From: Mytilus galloprovincialis
Lineage: Eukaryota > Mollusca > Bivalvia > Mytilida > Mytilidae
NCBI RefSeq assembly: GCF_965363235.1
Contig: NC_134850.1
Coordinates: 39,428,602-39,492,601, forward strand
DNA length: 64,000 nucleotides
Reading direction: 5' to 3'
The first letter of the stretch is position 1. Every line of letters starts with the position of its first letter. The notes under the pieces were generated by a model that saw only the letters and a list, made by a program, of their open reading frames with translations, ran no database searches and was not told where the DNA came from. This document shows, piece by piece, positions 43,601-58,600 of the stretch. Both the position numbers and the translations under genes were made by a program.

Positions 43601-46600
43601 AGGAACATATTTTATTTAAGTTCTTTTGTGAATATGATGTACTGTATAGTCATATTACGATATTTGAAATCTAGAGCTTCCTAAACACCGCAGACACATA
43701 GGAATAACCCAAAACCCTGGCATCACTGCACGCAGCTGCAGAGAAGACTATCTTTTCACTTGCAAACAAAGGGTGTAACTGAAAAGGATAATGTGCAAAT
43801 GCGAAAAAAATTTTGTTACCATGTGGAAGTAAATGGCACCATAAGCCTACATGCAAGAATGTAATAAGCGATGAAAATTAACTTTGGCATCAATATTTAT
43901 TTTCAATGTAGCCTTTAAATTAATACATTGTCATGTTACCATCATTGTATTTTTTTAGATAAAGTTTTGTATTATTGAAACATTTTGAAAAAAACCTATA
44001 TGGTCAAAATACTCATATGGTCCGGCCCGTCAATAACCATATGAGTATATACTCATATGGTCCGACCATACGCGTACGGTCGGACCATATGAGTATAGGT
44101 ATATGGTCATGACCATACGTGTATGGTCCAAATACTCATATGGTCTGGAACATATATTTTTAGTTAAATTGTGGGTACTAAGACTATATGCATGCATGTG
44201 TAAAGATAATCTAGTTAAATTTATCATAAATGATTGATATAATATAAACTTTCTTTTGCTTTGTTTTAAAAATATACTGGATCAGCATAGTAATAAAAAC
44301 ATTTATACTTACTCAATATTTAAGATATTAAAAAGACGAAAGCTTTGCCTTTGGTCAAAGTAAAATTCCAACAGAGATGTTTTAAAGTTGAGCTTCTCTA
44401 TTCCAATTTCCAAACTATAACTACATGTATCCAGAATCAGATATACACTGATGGACCTGCTCAGTTGTTCTACATCAATACAGCACTGTATCCCTGTACA
44501 GGTATCCATCAGGTGGCAGGAGACAGGACCAGATAATGGTGGCAAGATTGGCATAGAGGCAGAACTACAATCTGTAATCAATGAGAACATAATGTTATAT
44601 TCCATTTTGTTCTTTTTGTTTCTCAAAACCAAAGTTAATAAAAACCTAAATAAAAAGTTATTATTCAGGCATCTGTTTGAAACTTATACAGTGTAGCCTG
44701 TGTAATCCAACACACTGGGGACCAGAAAAAAATGTTGGATTAAGCATGGTGTCAGAATACTCAGTTTTTTTCTGTAAGGATATGCATATTTTGGGACCAT
44801 GCAAATGTGTCGGTTAAAGCAGGATGTTGGAATACTCAGGTTTTATATATGGCAGGTTACACTGTACTGGACTTGTAAATACTCAATGAATTATAAGCAG
44901 GGATGTCAAAAGATTGGAAATTAAATACTTGAGTACCCAGTCATGATATTCTTATATTTGTCCGCTAAAAAACATTGCAAACAGGAGTTATCTTTCTTTT
45001 TTTAATGCCTGGATGAAAGTGTCCGCATGGCGCTTCTGTTTGTTGAAAACAAGTTCAAAATCAAATGAATTATACACATTTTTACTGAAATTTGAAATAA
45101 GGCAGCAACCATTTGATTTTCTGGGGGGGGCTATGGTTTTTTTTGGAAAAAAAAGTTTGTTTCCAGGTTTTGGTGAAAAAAAATAATTTTTTGTTTTGGA
45201 CCTCAGCTGCCACTGTATGTAATGCTAAAATTGAAAGAAAAAAATTGTCTTCGGTTTGTCGCTAAAAAAATAGATTGTTCTTCGCCAAAGGCGAAAAAAA
45301 AAGTTTGCACAGAAAAAAAAACCATAGCACCCCCCCCCAGGAAATCAAATGGTTGCTGCCTAAGGAATTTTTTTTTTTTTTTAATAATATTGAAGAATTA
45401 AAGCCTGATTAGTTTTCGAAGACCAGTGCTTTAGTTCTTAAATAAAACTGTTGTATTCACTATATTTTCATAGTAAAGGGGCCATAAATAAAAGTAATCA
45501 ATCAAAATGAAATATGTACAAATTCTTTACTAAGTTATACTAGAGAGATTTCAACTGTTAATTTGCAGGATGTTTATTGGTAAAAAAAAAGGAACTAACT
45601 AGGCTTGCAGAAAAACAAGAATTTTTCCTCTATCCTTTCAGTTGGGCATACAATTTCAAATAAATTTTTCTAGAGTAGTAATTATAATATCAAAGTAAAT
45701 AAACTTACCATTAGTCCAGCCATCTGTGGATGACAGATATGGTGGAAGTGTTCTACCACATTGGTCTTCTTCAAGATAAGTAGATATTCCTAGGTCTTCA
45801 ATTAGTTTAATTAGCAGCAAACCTTTTACTTCTCCTGTTATACTGTTATCAGCTTTAAACTTAGTCAATGAGAAGTCTACAGAATAAAAATCATATATTT
45901 TGCCTATAAATTTCACTGTTGATATTTCATTTACCATCAATCCTAATTCATTTATTTTTGAAGAAAGCAAATTTAATTCATCACCTACTGCACAGCTTTA
46001 ATGATCACATGCATAACCATAACAAGAATGTGCCTCCAGTACACGGATGACATATCCGCACTATCATTTTCAATGTTCAGTGGACTGTGAAATGGGGGAA
46101 AATCTCTAATTTGACATTAAAATTAGAAAGATCACATCACAGGGAACATGTGTACTAAGTTTCAAGTTGATTGGACTTCAACTTCATCAAAAACTACCCG
46201 ACCAAAAACTTTAATCTAAAGTGGGACCAAAGAATGAACAGATGAACGGACGCAGACCAGAAAAAAACATAATGCCCATAAATAGGACATAAAAAAATAT
46301 ACAGGTAAATGTAGTGCAATTTGATTCATTTATTGGCACAATTAATACCATCAGAAAAAATAGAGAGTGTCACAATTAATACCTTTTAAATACTGTTATT
46401 GGGGAAAATTGATTCTGCAACTTATGGAATATCAATTTCTTCTTTTTTCTTTCTTCTTTTTTTTTACCACAGAATCTAACAATTTTACTTTTATTTTGAA
46501 ATAGCACACCAAAACCTGCACTATCAATATCTGTGAAATACATTCACTATGCATTTAAATAAACTGACTAGAGGTTGCATCTCTGTAAATATATACAATG

Positions 46601-49600
46601 CAATTTCCCATAGGAACTCTCTTTGTGTCTAAAACTGACACTTTTACTATGAAGTTTCGTGAAAAATCATATCCTAGAATGGAAAGATTATATGCACTAC
46701 TATTTTATTCAAAGGTCAAAACATAGGGCTGTAAGGCATATTTTCTACATATATATGCCCTGAACTTGTTTTATTCTAAAATTATGTACTACCCCTATTT
46801 TTACTTTTTGCCTACTTCAGAATTCATTTTTCACTGCAATAGTATGTTTTTATACTGGTATGTCTCTATGAGATGTAGCATAGAGATCATATCTTGGAAC
46901 ACATATGTCAACAAATCAAATTATTATCTATGAATATTACTGTAAATTCAGAAATTATTGCAAGGTTTTTATTATTGGGAATAATGCGACAGAGTTGTAA
47001 ACGCAATAATTAAAACTTGCATTTTGTAATATTTTAAATGAACTAAGCATGACTTCTCTCAAGATCGTTCATACTAAATTGCATGACAAAATCGCAAAAA
47101 AAAATGCACACAATAATTTCTGAATTTACAGTATATATCCCCTAAAAAGAGGCGTGGTTTTAGAAACAGCTGTATTTACAAAGTGCAACCTAAATGAATT
47201 GTTTGGGGTTTTTTTTCATCCAATAACCTTTTTTTTTTATATACATGTAATGTTTACCTGGAATTTTGAACCCTGCATCAGACCAGTCACATCCTAGTTT
47301 TGGTAGTTTAAAGTTTTCTAGAATTGTTGAAGATATCAGACAGGCACCATCAGGTTCTAAACATACACTAAGTTTCAAGTTCAACAAATATTTCTTTTCT
47401 CCAAGCAGATCATGGATAGAAAACCTGAAACAGTTAAAAGACAATAGTTCATTACTGTGCAACCATTTTTAATTTTTTGATACTGGTATTAATTTTTTTT
47501 AATTCTTGGGTGTTGTCAAACAAAGATTTTAAAAACTCAACAAAATGAAAACCATATATAATTTATAGGTGTAAAACTTCATGTTTAAAGGGCAACAAAG
47601 CATAGAAAATTCTGTTTTTTCTTTTTTTTTGTGTAATTGTCTCTGATTGCGTGGTGATCCATGTTTGTTGTCAATCATACTGCTATAATAGTATAATTAC
47701 TCTAATGGCATGAATGAACTGCTAAAAAAATATACCATAACATTTACAGTCATTTATGCATATGCAGTTATGTACACAGACATGAGAGTTATATATATCC
47801 CCCCCCCCCCTAAATTCCAGTGTGTATACATTTTGTAGATCTAGAAGCTAACCTGTGCTACTTATTGTTAGGGAGACTGGTGCCTTAGAAAGATTTAAAA
47901 CTATTTTCAATCTTTCCAAAAATAACAAAGTTTAAGAAACAAATGTTATATATTAATAATATATAAATAATGGAACTTAAAAAGAAGAAAATAAATGAGG
48001 AATATGGCCATGGACACAGATGATAACCCCGCTTAAAAATGACATTTCAATGAAATTTGTTTTTGAGATATAATTAATTGAAAATTTGGCCAGAAATGAT
48101 TCTCATTAGATTTTTTTCACACATTATACATTGTCACCATTTTTCTTTCAAAAACTATGAAAACTATCTTTTTAGACTATGTATAATAAAATTATGAAAA
48201 GAAAAGAAGGGATTTGGGGGCGTTATTTTTCTTGGTGCTACATGCATAAAATTACAGAATTCTGAATATCTGACAAATAATCAAAAACAAGAGTAGCAAA
48301 CATCCTTTACCTAATTATAGCAATTTTTTCTCAATTTACCTCAATATAATAATATTCAGCAAACTAAATGTTTCTTCAGTTCCTAAAGTAAAAAAAAAAT
48401 GTAAACATAATGTGAAAATTATATAATTAGACATTGAACATACTGCTCTTAATCATTATTTTTTTCTTACATATATACTAAAGCAGATAGATATCAGTGT
48501 TCTTAAGACATTGAGTAACATATAATTCAGATAAAAAATTTATATTGAAAACACTTTAATGACAATAACAAATTTTAGTCAATCTCTCAACTTAATGAAA
48601 CTTTATAAACTACTTTCATCTACCTACTTTTGATTTTGTATAAACATTTTTATATATGTCTAAAAATGGATTGGTATTAATGTAAATTCATTAAGCTGAA
48701 GGACTTGGATTGCACATGCACTGTGTCTGAACTACTTTGACAAAAAAAGCATTCAACTTAATAGTATCTACTTTCCAGTATCTCCAGTAATTCATATAAA
48801 ATATTTAAAAATGCGAGTTTAAATGGTTGCGTTTACAACTCTGTCTCATTTTTCGCAATACTAATAACCTTGCAATAAGGACAAGGTACGATAAGGCTTG
48901 TTTTTGGCCCCCTATTTTCTCATTTTCTAAATTCTGTTTTGGAAAGCTACTTATCACGTTAAAATATTCCCTAAAGTTTGAAGTTTGTTTGGATGAACTT
49001 CAAAACCATTAATTTCAGAAAATGGGTGAGATTAGGGGGGTTAAAAGGCATCAATCAAAAACATCAAAAGAAGGTAAAATAACGTTTTTTGACAATTGTT
49101 TCTTAGAATTTAATACCGTGCGCCTACGTGACCTGGAAAAAATTATGGCGATTTTGACAGCAAAAACAGCTCTCATGACATTGGAATAAAAAAAATCTGG
49201 GTCATGTTCACTGCGCAGGCACTAAAAAAATAAAAATTTGTTGTAAAATCACCTGCAAAATGAATAATAATTACTTTATTTGAATAACAGAAAGTTAACC
49301 GCCCTCACCCCACCCAGTTACGAAAATTAGTAATTTTGAAGTTCATCCAAAAACAGGCCTTATCGTAGCTTGTCCTTTCTGAATTTTTAGTAGTTATTTG
49401 CATGTAATTGTAGAATTTAATGCACAAATCACTATTTTTGTAGTGCAATGAAACATCAGCCTATACATATGTTTCCTTCTTGGGGTAGTACATAATGCCA
49501 AAATTCAGCACATTCATCCAAAGCTAATGTGTATTCTTATGATGATAAGATTCTTGATTTTTTTTATAAGCAAACATATGTCAAATTATGTGTTATCAAA

Positions 49601-52600
49601 GCTAAGATATATCAATCGACCATAACTTACCCCATTTGTAATCAATTAGTGGGATTTCATAATGTCTTTTCTCAATCCCAAAAGAGAGTTTCATATTACA
49701 GCCATCAATATCTGCATATACTGTGAATGATTTCCTGATTTTTCCAACCTCAACACAGCAAGTAATTCCTGTACATTGGGATGACAGAACACAACTTATG
49801 GTACTATGTATCTTAGGTAAAGATAAAGTCAGTGGACATGCTAAAAAAATATAAAGTAAAAGTAAATGGCTAAATAAGAAAAAGAATATCAAGTAAACCA
49901 TGATCAAGCAACAATAAACTCATTTAAAAAATCTGTATAGGCTCAAAGTTGCATCTCAGTATAATGTTTGCAGATTTCAAACAAAGCATTGTGCAATGGC
50001 AGTTAAAAGTGTCTTAACATGCTTAAAATCACCTTTTACTACCAGAACAAGACAAAAATAGGATGAGAGAACAAACAAAAAAATACCCCTCTCTCTTGCC
50101 CACAATTTTTTATTGGATTATATTCCTTTTAACATGAATGACCATGATTATATTCCCTTATGCTGTAGTACACATGAACTGTGTAAAGTGTCATTCACAT
50201 TAATATCCAGTTTCCCATAATATAGCTGTGCTCACGTGAGACTAATATCACATATGAAAACATTGCAGTAAGTCAAACTAGCTTCTAATTAGCATGTGGG
50301 ATGCAAATCTCCCAGGTAGCGTTCTACATGTGAGAAATTTCATGAACTTCAATTCAGACTTGATCTAATAATACACATCAACAAACAGAAAAACTAATAG
50401 AGGCAAATTATAAATGGCTTGACGTGGGAAAAGGGAAGCCACAGAGAAAAAAACAGGTGGTTGGAGGAAAAATTCTGAGTTATGGGTAATTACATCTGGA
50501 CATGAAAAATAGATGGACGGATATAAGGGATGACACAACCCTAAAACTTTACTAGTAACTAAGTCTGGTGGTATTCATCCTCAACATTTCAAAAAAACAA
50601 ACAACAAGTAAGTTACCATTAAAATTATTTGTCATTTGCAATTCCTTAGCAAAGCATCAAGGGTGCTGCGATTCAGCCAACTTGACTTGATCATCCACAT
50701 GGAAAACTATTTTACAGTTCAATTGCCCTTTTTTAAGGTTGATAAATAGAGAATATCATATGGCTTTTTCAATATAGCATCCGTATCAACCCGAGACACC
50801 AATATAATCCCTCGAGCAGAGGGATTTGAAAGCCTTTGCAACAGTGACTGCAATCGATGACGTGACGTCATACAGATTAAAGGTGTGATAAAGCTTTTGC
50901 AATCGTGCTGATATCGATATCATCATAGGTGGCTGATACAGCACGCTTGCCAATGATTGTATTACACATACAATTTATCTGTATTTACTACTTAGTATAT
51001 AATAAAAGGATTTATCATCAGACATCCTGAAAGCTATATATATGAACTGAGGACGCAGTCCCAGATTAATATTCTTGTTTAAGTTGATATATACTTGTAT
51101 GGACCTCAGAAATAGGCTACGATATATTATTGTAGACCTTAGATATAGATGATAGATAACCTTGAAACTTTTTCCTGAGGTGACACTATTTCATACGACA
51201 ATATTTTGCTATACCATTGCAATAAACCACTGTTAGATTAATAAATTACCTGTAGTATTCCACCCATTAACAGCACCATTATATGGTATTTCATTTCTGT
51301 CACATTGTTCTTCATTAAGGAATGGCTTTATACCAAAATATTCCATCAGTTCATCTGAAAGTCCTGTTGTTAAACTTTTACCAATGTGAAAACCTTTATC
51401 TTCCATCCATTTGAACAAAGACATGTCTGAAAATATATTTATATAATTACACCTTATGTAAGAATCCTTGGTTTTGATTGGTTGATAGCCAGTGTATTTT
51501 TCACAAATTTACTGTTATCAAATGAATATCGTTCATTTTTTAACGCCGCTGGGGTATAAGCAAAAAGGATATGCCTTTTTTACCCTCTCTGCTGTGGTTT
51601 TTGCCAAAAAATACTCTATATGACTGGACGCTTGTAACGTGATCATTAATGCGTTTTTGAAAGTTAACATTAGGTGTAATTAAACAGATATAGCATGTTC
51701 TTGAGGGGTATTTGCGAAAAATACTAGTCTTGAGAATGAATTTCCCTCGCCTTACGGCTCGCGAAATTTAACATTCTCTCGACTGGTATTTTTCGCAAAT
51801 ACCCCTACTAAAATATGATATATCTGTTTAAAATTCTTTGGTTATTTGCCAGATGGTATTTTCTCATAAGTCCAACTGAACTTTTTGTTATACCTGACAA
51901 AAAAATAAGCACTGCTGGACTTTTGAGGAAAATTATCCTTTCTGTAGAATGAATAGCAGGGTTTGTGTCTTAGAAAATTTTACTCATTTATGAGTAGGAA
52001 CTATCCTTATAGCAATAGTAAAAAGTTTGCCACAAAATATTCTGTTCTTTGAAAGAAAACATTCTTTCAAAAATATGTATGTTATCAAATTTTACAAGTA
52101 ATTGTATAAGTTAATGTTAAAATGATTTATTTGCTACATACTTTTAGTTCAAACTATAGGATGTGATCCTTGCTCAAGACTTCAACTTATAATTCAATTC
52201 ACCAATTAACACCCTACAACAACAGTGTATATATGCACTGAAAGCAGGAAGATATAGAAAATCCATTATTTAAAGTTGAACATAAAAGCATACTTTCTGA
52301 CTTAAATCCCATATCCAGATAACACAAAGGTTGAGGAATCAGTTGATCTCTAAACAATGTCAGTGTTGGATTACACACATTTTTCTCAAGACAAACACTG
52401 AATTCCAAGTCTACTATGTATTTCTTTTGGTCTGAGAGTTTCTGTATTCTGAATCTGTGAAAAATAATAGTTTCATGTCAAGTAATCTGATCATACATTT
52501 GAAAATACAGTCTTGCAGAACTCAACAATAATAAATTGTGTGCCTTGTTATCATGAAAATGCAACCAAACTGGCAGTGTGTTTGAAATATGGACCTAGTT

Positions 52601-55600
52601 GTGTTGTTCTGAAAGCAGCAAAACAGGCCACTGTTGAATGCAAAAAAGGTAAACAGCAGAATATTTCTTTTTTTTTAATATTAACAAATTTGCATAATGG
52701 ACATTTAAAAAGTCTGCATCCACGTCGCGAGTTTTCACACGCTTTTTGACCTGTCATGTCATGACATGATTAGTCATTGTCAGACATTGGCAACTATGAT
52801 GAAGTTATTTGATAATTTATCGGAGGAAAAAGAATGGAATAAAATAAAACACAGAAAAAAAGTATTTTATAAACATTGGGAAACATATTTATTCCAATAA
52901 ATCTAATCAATCAGTATATCATTTAAAACCACTTGATCAATTCTTAAAAAGAACTTGACCTCCATCCCTCATTTTATAACATGTTAGATTTGTCTGACAA
53001 CATTTCACATTCTAATGCAACAACATTTGTAACGTTCATTTTAATTGGATAACGTCACTTATTTACATGGCATCAATTGTTAACATGTTTTAACATTGTT
53101 TTCTGTCAGTTTCATTAGAATGGAGATAACAATATTGTATTTTAAGCTCTGACGTCATCAACTGGGCATTGGATGGTCGCAAATACCAGTTTACTGTCTC
53201 CGCTAATGCGTCACCAGTAAACTTAATTTGCGACCATCAAATCCCCAATTGATGCCGTCGGAGGTTAAAATACAATACAGTTATCTCCTAAATAACCTAA
53301 CGATTGTGCAAGCTAATATTGGCCAGAAAAGATTTAACGGTAATTTAAACACAAGTGAATTAAATGAACAGGGTCAAATGATTTGTCATAACGACTAAGT
53401 CTAATAGTCCCAGATTCTGTGCCATTTTTTTTAACCGAAATTTTCTCTACTAAAACAGTCAAATGTGTTGAAGGAATAAATCATGCATACAGCTTTAGAA
53501 ATCTTTACATGTAAGAATCCAAATTTACCAACCACAGAGTAACAGAGTAATTTAATATCTTCCAGCAAAGTATTACGCAGGTAATATCACTGCAGGGGTT
53601 ACAGTCAGACATATTTTCCGACTAGTCAGACTTCTTGTCTCATAAGGACATTTATAGGAGCAAGACTTAAAATGTACAGTTATGACTTACTTTAATCTGA
53701 ATATTTCCTGTAACCTTTCTTCCTTGACATCACCTTTTTAAAAAAATTAAAAAAATATTACAAATAATAAAAACTTCATTAATTGTGTAGGTTTTGACCT
53801 AGTTCCCGAGTTTTTGATAATATATGTTTTTAGAATAGTCAACATGGGTTGTAAACCCTGTTCTAGAAAATCTTTGTATCTGTGAATTCAATATAAACAG
53901 TCCCACAATTTGGTAATTTAGGAAAGAACCTTTAAGTTTGAAGAATGGGGACAAGATCCAGTGGTGATACTACAAAGTGGATATTTTTATTTTGAAATCA
54001 ACAATTCTATATTTTGGTCAACAGATAATGAAAATAATGCTAAATCACCCGACTGTATATATCACATGACTTACCCCAGGTATAATCAAAGAAACTTATT
54101 TCAAACTCTAGTGTTTCTATTCTGCCTCTTATCTGGTATTTACAGGTATTTATGTACAAGTTTATGTTCAGTGACAAATCCAGGTAGTCAAAGTTGTAAC
54201 AACAATCTATTCCTGTACAGTAATCTGGCACGTAACATACAAGGGACTCTGGCAATATTGGTAACCCTGTGATGGCTGGACAATCTGTAAGAAATTATGT
54301 TCTAATGAAACTGTTGACTATACTTTTATTCTTATTACTAGTCACTTTATTTGTGGATGATAGTTTTCCCTTTTACTACATGTTTATATTTGAAAGGTGT
54401 TGTAAAGCAGTACCTTTTTCCTATTAGTTAAATGCATCAAATAAAACCTCAGATGTTAGAATACATAATGGGATATTCAAAACTTGACAAAATTGAACTA
54501 TACTGGCTGCTAAAAATGAATCATTATTTCCCTTTCAGTTAGATATGTATTAGATTGAATACACAAATTCTTGACCTCAATACCAGAAAAGTATTATGAC
54601 ATCAACACCAGAGTTTAATCCAATCCCTACTTACACCTTTGAGAGTTATTGTAAGAAAATCCTGGCAGCTGTCCATCATACTGGTAATGTATCAATAATC
54701 TCATTTGCCTAATGCAAGAACAGGAATAATAGCATTTCGAAAAAGTGTGGGAATCAACTCTATCAATATCTTAAACCAAATTTTATTCAATGGGTTACAT
54801 AAGACACTGATAAATCACTTTCATTATTCTTATCAACTGCTTAAATTTGATAAATCACATTTTCCACATTAATTTATAAATGTTGATTTAATGTAAATTT
54901 TAATTTACAAAGGAACTGTAGGCAAGTGTATATCTAAAATAAAGAAGTTTTTTCACCGAACATTTTCTTAATTTAAAGACAAATAACATTCAAAAGTTGG
55001 CTGTTGATGATTTAAATGGTGATAGTTTTTGCAAGTCATAGAAACACTTAATTATTTTCATGACATATGTTCAAATCTGGATTTGTCACATAGATCTAGC
55101 ATGGCTGTTAAAAAATATTTAAATAAATCTATTGTGTTACACATTTTCAATGCTTTCAATAACAATGAATACCATTTTCCCACCCATCTGATGAAGAAGA
55201 ATTATATAAATCATGTCTATGACTACATGGTGAAGACTTTATCAGAGTGTCCAATCCAAGCTGTTGTAGCAAAATTCTAATGATTGCTGGCTCCATCTGA
55301 CCAGCTATATCAACTCCTAAATTGTCTGCCCAATTGGTTAATGAAAAATCTAGAAAAAGACAAAAACAATGTCTACTAATTTGCATATAAAATTCCTAAT
55401 TTCTAAATTTTCTTAAAGCCAGAATCTGGATGTCAAAAAACAAAAAAGTGAAAACCTTAATTTATGCAAGGGAGTTAAAATTTTGAATGTTCAATTTTTT
55501 TTAAAATATGAAATATTGAAGATGTGGTAGGATTGCCAATACAATATTACAAAGAACATATATTTAAGCACTGTTAAAACTCATTATAAAAAATCTATAA

Positions 55601-58600
55601 AAGTTTTCAAAATACTGTTGAAGACGGAAAACCACTTTTCTTGATTTAAAAAATAAGACAATAGGCCTTAGAAATACAAAGAAACAATCAATTTATAAAG
55701 TCATTAATACTGACATTTAATCTTGATATCAAATAATGTTCAACCATGGCCTATGTTAAGGAATTAGGAAAGTCTGCATTGTATTTACAACAAGACATAT
55801 TCTCCATTTTTCCAGGTTATGGTAGACTTTCTAAAATCATTTAACATCTCACAGTGGTAAACTACTGTTGCCTTTATTTATTGACCCCTTATCTTATTCA
55901 TTTTGTACTTACATTGTGTCATAGATTAAATTTATTTGTTTAGTGTATATTCACTTGTGTTAATTTGTCTTTTCATTGAGTTAAGCCATATCAATTGATA
56001 TTTCATAATGTGTCTTTCTGTGTTGTGATGTTATACTATTGTTTCGGTAAGGGTGAAGGTTGGTACCTATTAAAACGTTTTAACTTGCTGCATTTGCGAG
56101 CACCTGTTCTAAGTCAGGAACCTGATGTTTTGTAGTTATCGTTTGTTGATGTGGTTCATAACTGTTTCTCGATTATTACATAGATTAGACAGTTGGTTTC
56201 CCCATTTGATTGGTTTTACACTAGTCATTTTTGGGGCCCTTTATAGCTTGCTGTTTGATGTGAGTCAAGGTACCATATTGAAGACTGTACTTTGACTTAA
56301 AATGGTTATTCTTTTACAAATTGTGACTTGGATGGAGAGTTGTATCATTGGAACTCATACCACATCTTCTTATATCTATATAGAATATCAGATGTCCCAA
56401 GTCATTAACTTCCCGCCAAAACAGCAACCTGAATAAACTGGCCCCTTTTTATGGTCCCATTGCTGGCAGGTTTTAATGTATTTATCTATTTGTTCCTTCA
56501 TTTATATGCATATAAAGTAGTAAACATATACCTTTCAGATCAATAACAGTTTCAATGTCACAAATAACTTGAGGAATCTCTGTTTTATCAAACACTTTTA
56601 TATCTGGGACACAGTTATCTTTGTCATACAAGCAGACTTTTACAGCAACATCCAGAACAAATTTCTTTGAATTTGGTGGCTTTTTCATAGAAAACCTATA
56701 AATAAGATGTGGTTAATTAATGAAGCAGTTACAATCAAACTTTTACAGCTTAAAATAAGGTCTGATATTTTTAAAACAGAATCGGTAGTTAGAACACTTC
56801 TACTTATACATTATAACTACAGAATCTCAAAGAAATCCACTGTTATTCAAACAATTTCATAAAATAGTACAATTTTCTTTATATAGCTATGTAACATTGC
56901 ATTTTCAAATTTTTTCTCGAAATCAGATGAATTTTATATGACATCATTATTTATATAAAGTCAAAAACACCTAATATCAGTTATTTGATATATTAATTAT
57001 ATACACTGTCATCACTTACTCAAATACAACTACATCTTGTGCTAGGGATATTCTTTCCGTCTTTCCTACAAAATAAAAAAAAAAATAATATGAATATAGA
57101 ATCAAGGCTTTGTAAAACACAAGGTCTAGGCTATACTATTCTTTAAAGTTACAAAATTGATTTATCTTCATAAAAATTTAATACAAGATGCATACAATTT
57201 TTGTTACTGTTCAGCAAAAAAAAAATCAATGTTTACACTCTCTTCTATCTCTATCTCATTTGAGATCAAATGTTGCTGCTGGACATTTTAGCATTTTAGT
57301 ATAAACAAGATAAGCTAGTAATTTTGATTAATTTTTCTTCATCCTAGGTTCATTTGGTTTTCTAGTTTCAATCTGACATTATGATTTGACATAAACAAGA
57401 ATGTGTCCCTAGTACACGGATGCCCCATCCGCACTACCATTTTCTATGTTCAGTGGACTGTGAAAATGGGGTAAAAACCCTAATTTGGCATTAAAATTAG
57501 AAAGATCATATCTTAAGGAACATGTTTACTAAGTTTCGGATTGATTGGACTTCAACTTCATCAAGATCTAACTCGACCAAAATCTTTAACCTGAATCAGG
57601 ACAGACAGACAGACCTACAAACAAAAGAATGAATGAAGGAAGAAAGAACATACGAACCAACAAACCAACGAACAGACACACAGACCAGAAATCATAATGC
57701 CCATAAATGGGACATAAAAATATTCAAAAATATGTAATAAATATATTTCAATCTTAATTAAACCTGTATGACCTACCCCATTCGTAGTTAACCAGGGATT
57801 TAGTAAAATTTTCTGTATTGATTCCATATGTTATCTTGTAGTCACAAGGATCCAACACAAAGAATGGCCTAATTGTCAGTCCAAAGGAAGGGATATTGGC
57901 ACAGCAATCAATTCCAGTGCAGGATTCTGTAATGTGGCAAGCTATTTGGTCTCCCAAATCTGGACGATTAAACATACTCAATGGACATCCTAAAATTAAA
58001 AAAGAATATTTGGAAATGGTTTTATTTCCTTTTAAGCTAAATTTTGGAACATTAAAATCACAATTTCTTTTTTTAAAAATCCAGTGCTGTGAATGGTACT
58101 TCGACTGAAATTGAGCCTAAACAAAGTTTAATCCCAAAACTAGTGGATGCCAATTTTGGAATTCCATAAACATTACATATGGGTGGAAATCATCATATTT
58201 CTTTTTATTGTATTAATGAAAAAGTGTTTGAATACAACTGAAAATGGTTTCAACCTTTTAATTTGGTATGAAACTATTTTGCTTTTTACGATTGAGTGAC
58301 TAACCTGATGAACACAAATTCATGCATGCATATTACAATAGTATAACAATAGTGCACATCCTGAAATGACCATTAATTTTATGCTCATAGTCCTACATAT
58401 AAAGTTTTACTACAAGTATTGCATAAACTTCACATGATAAAACAAGAGTGCACATGCTTAGTGATTGTATTTGCTGTTTTATTACCTGAAAATAATTTCA
58501 AAAACAAAAGTTGTGCTAAAGGTTGATTAAGAAACCAGATTTCTATTGTATACTAGTCAACTAAAGTAACAAGTTCAAACTTCAATTTATCATAAAATTA

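Noticed and set aside
57615-57827. Open frames reading [16 protein letters not shown] on the minus strand at several places
   Set aside because: They recur exactly at the R1 repeat copies and are translations of the repeat, not a gene family.
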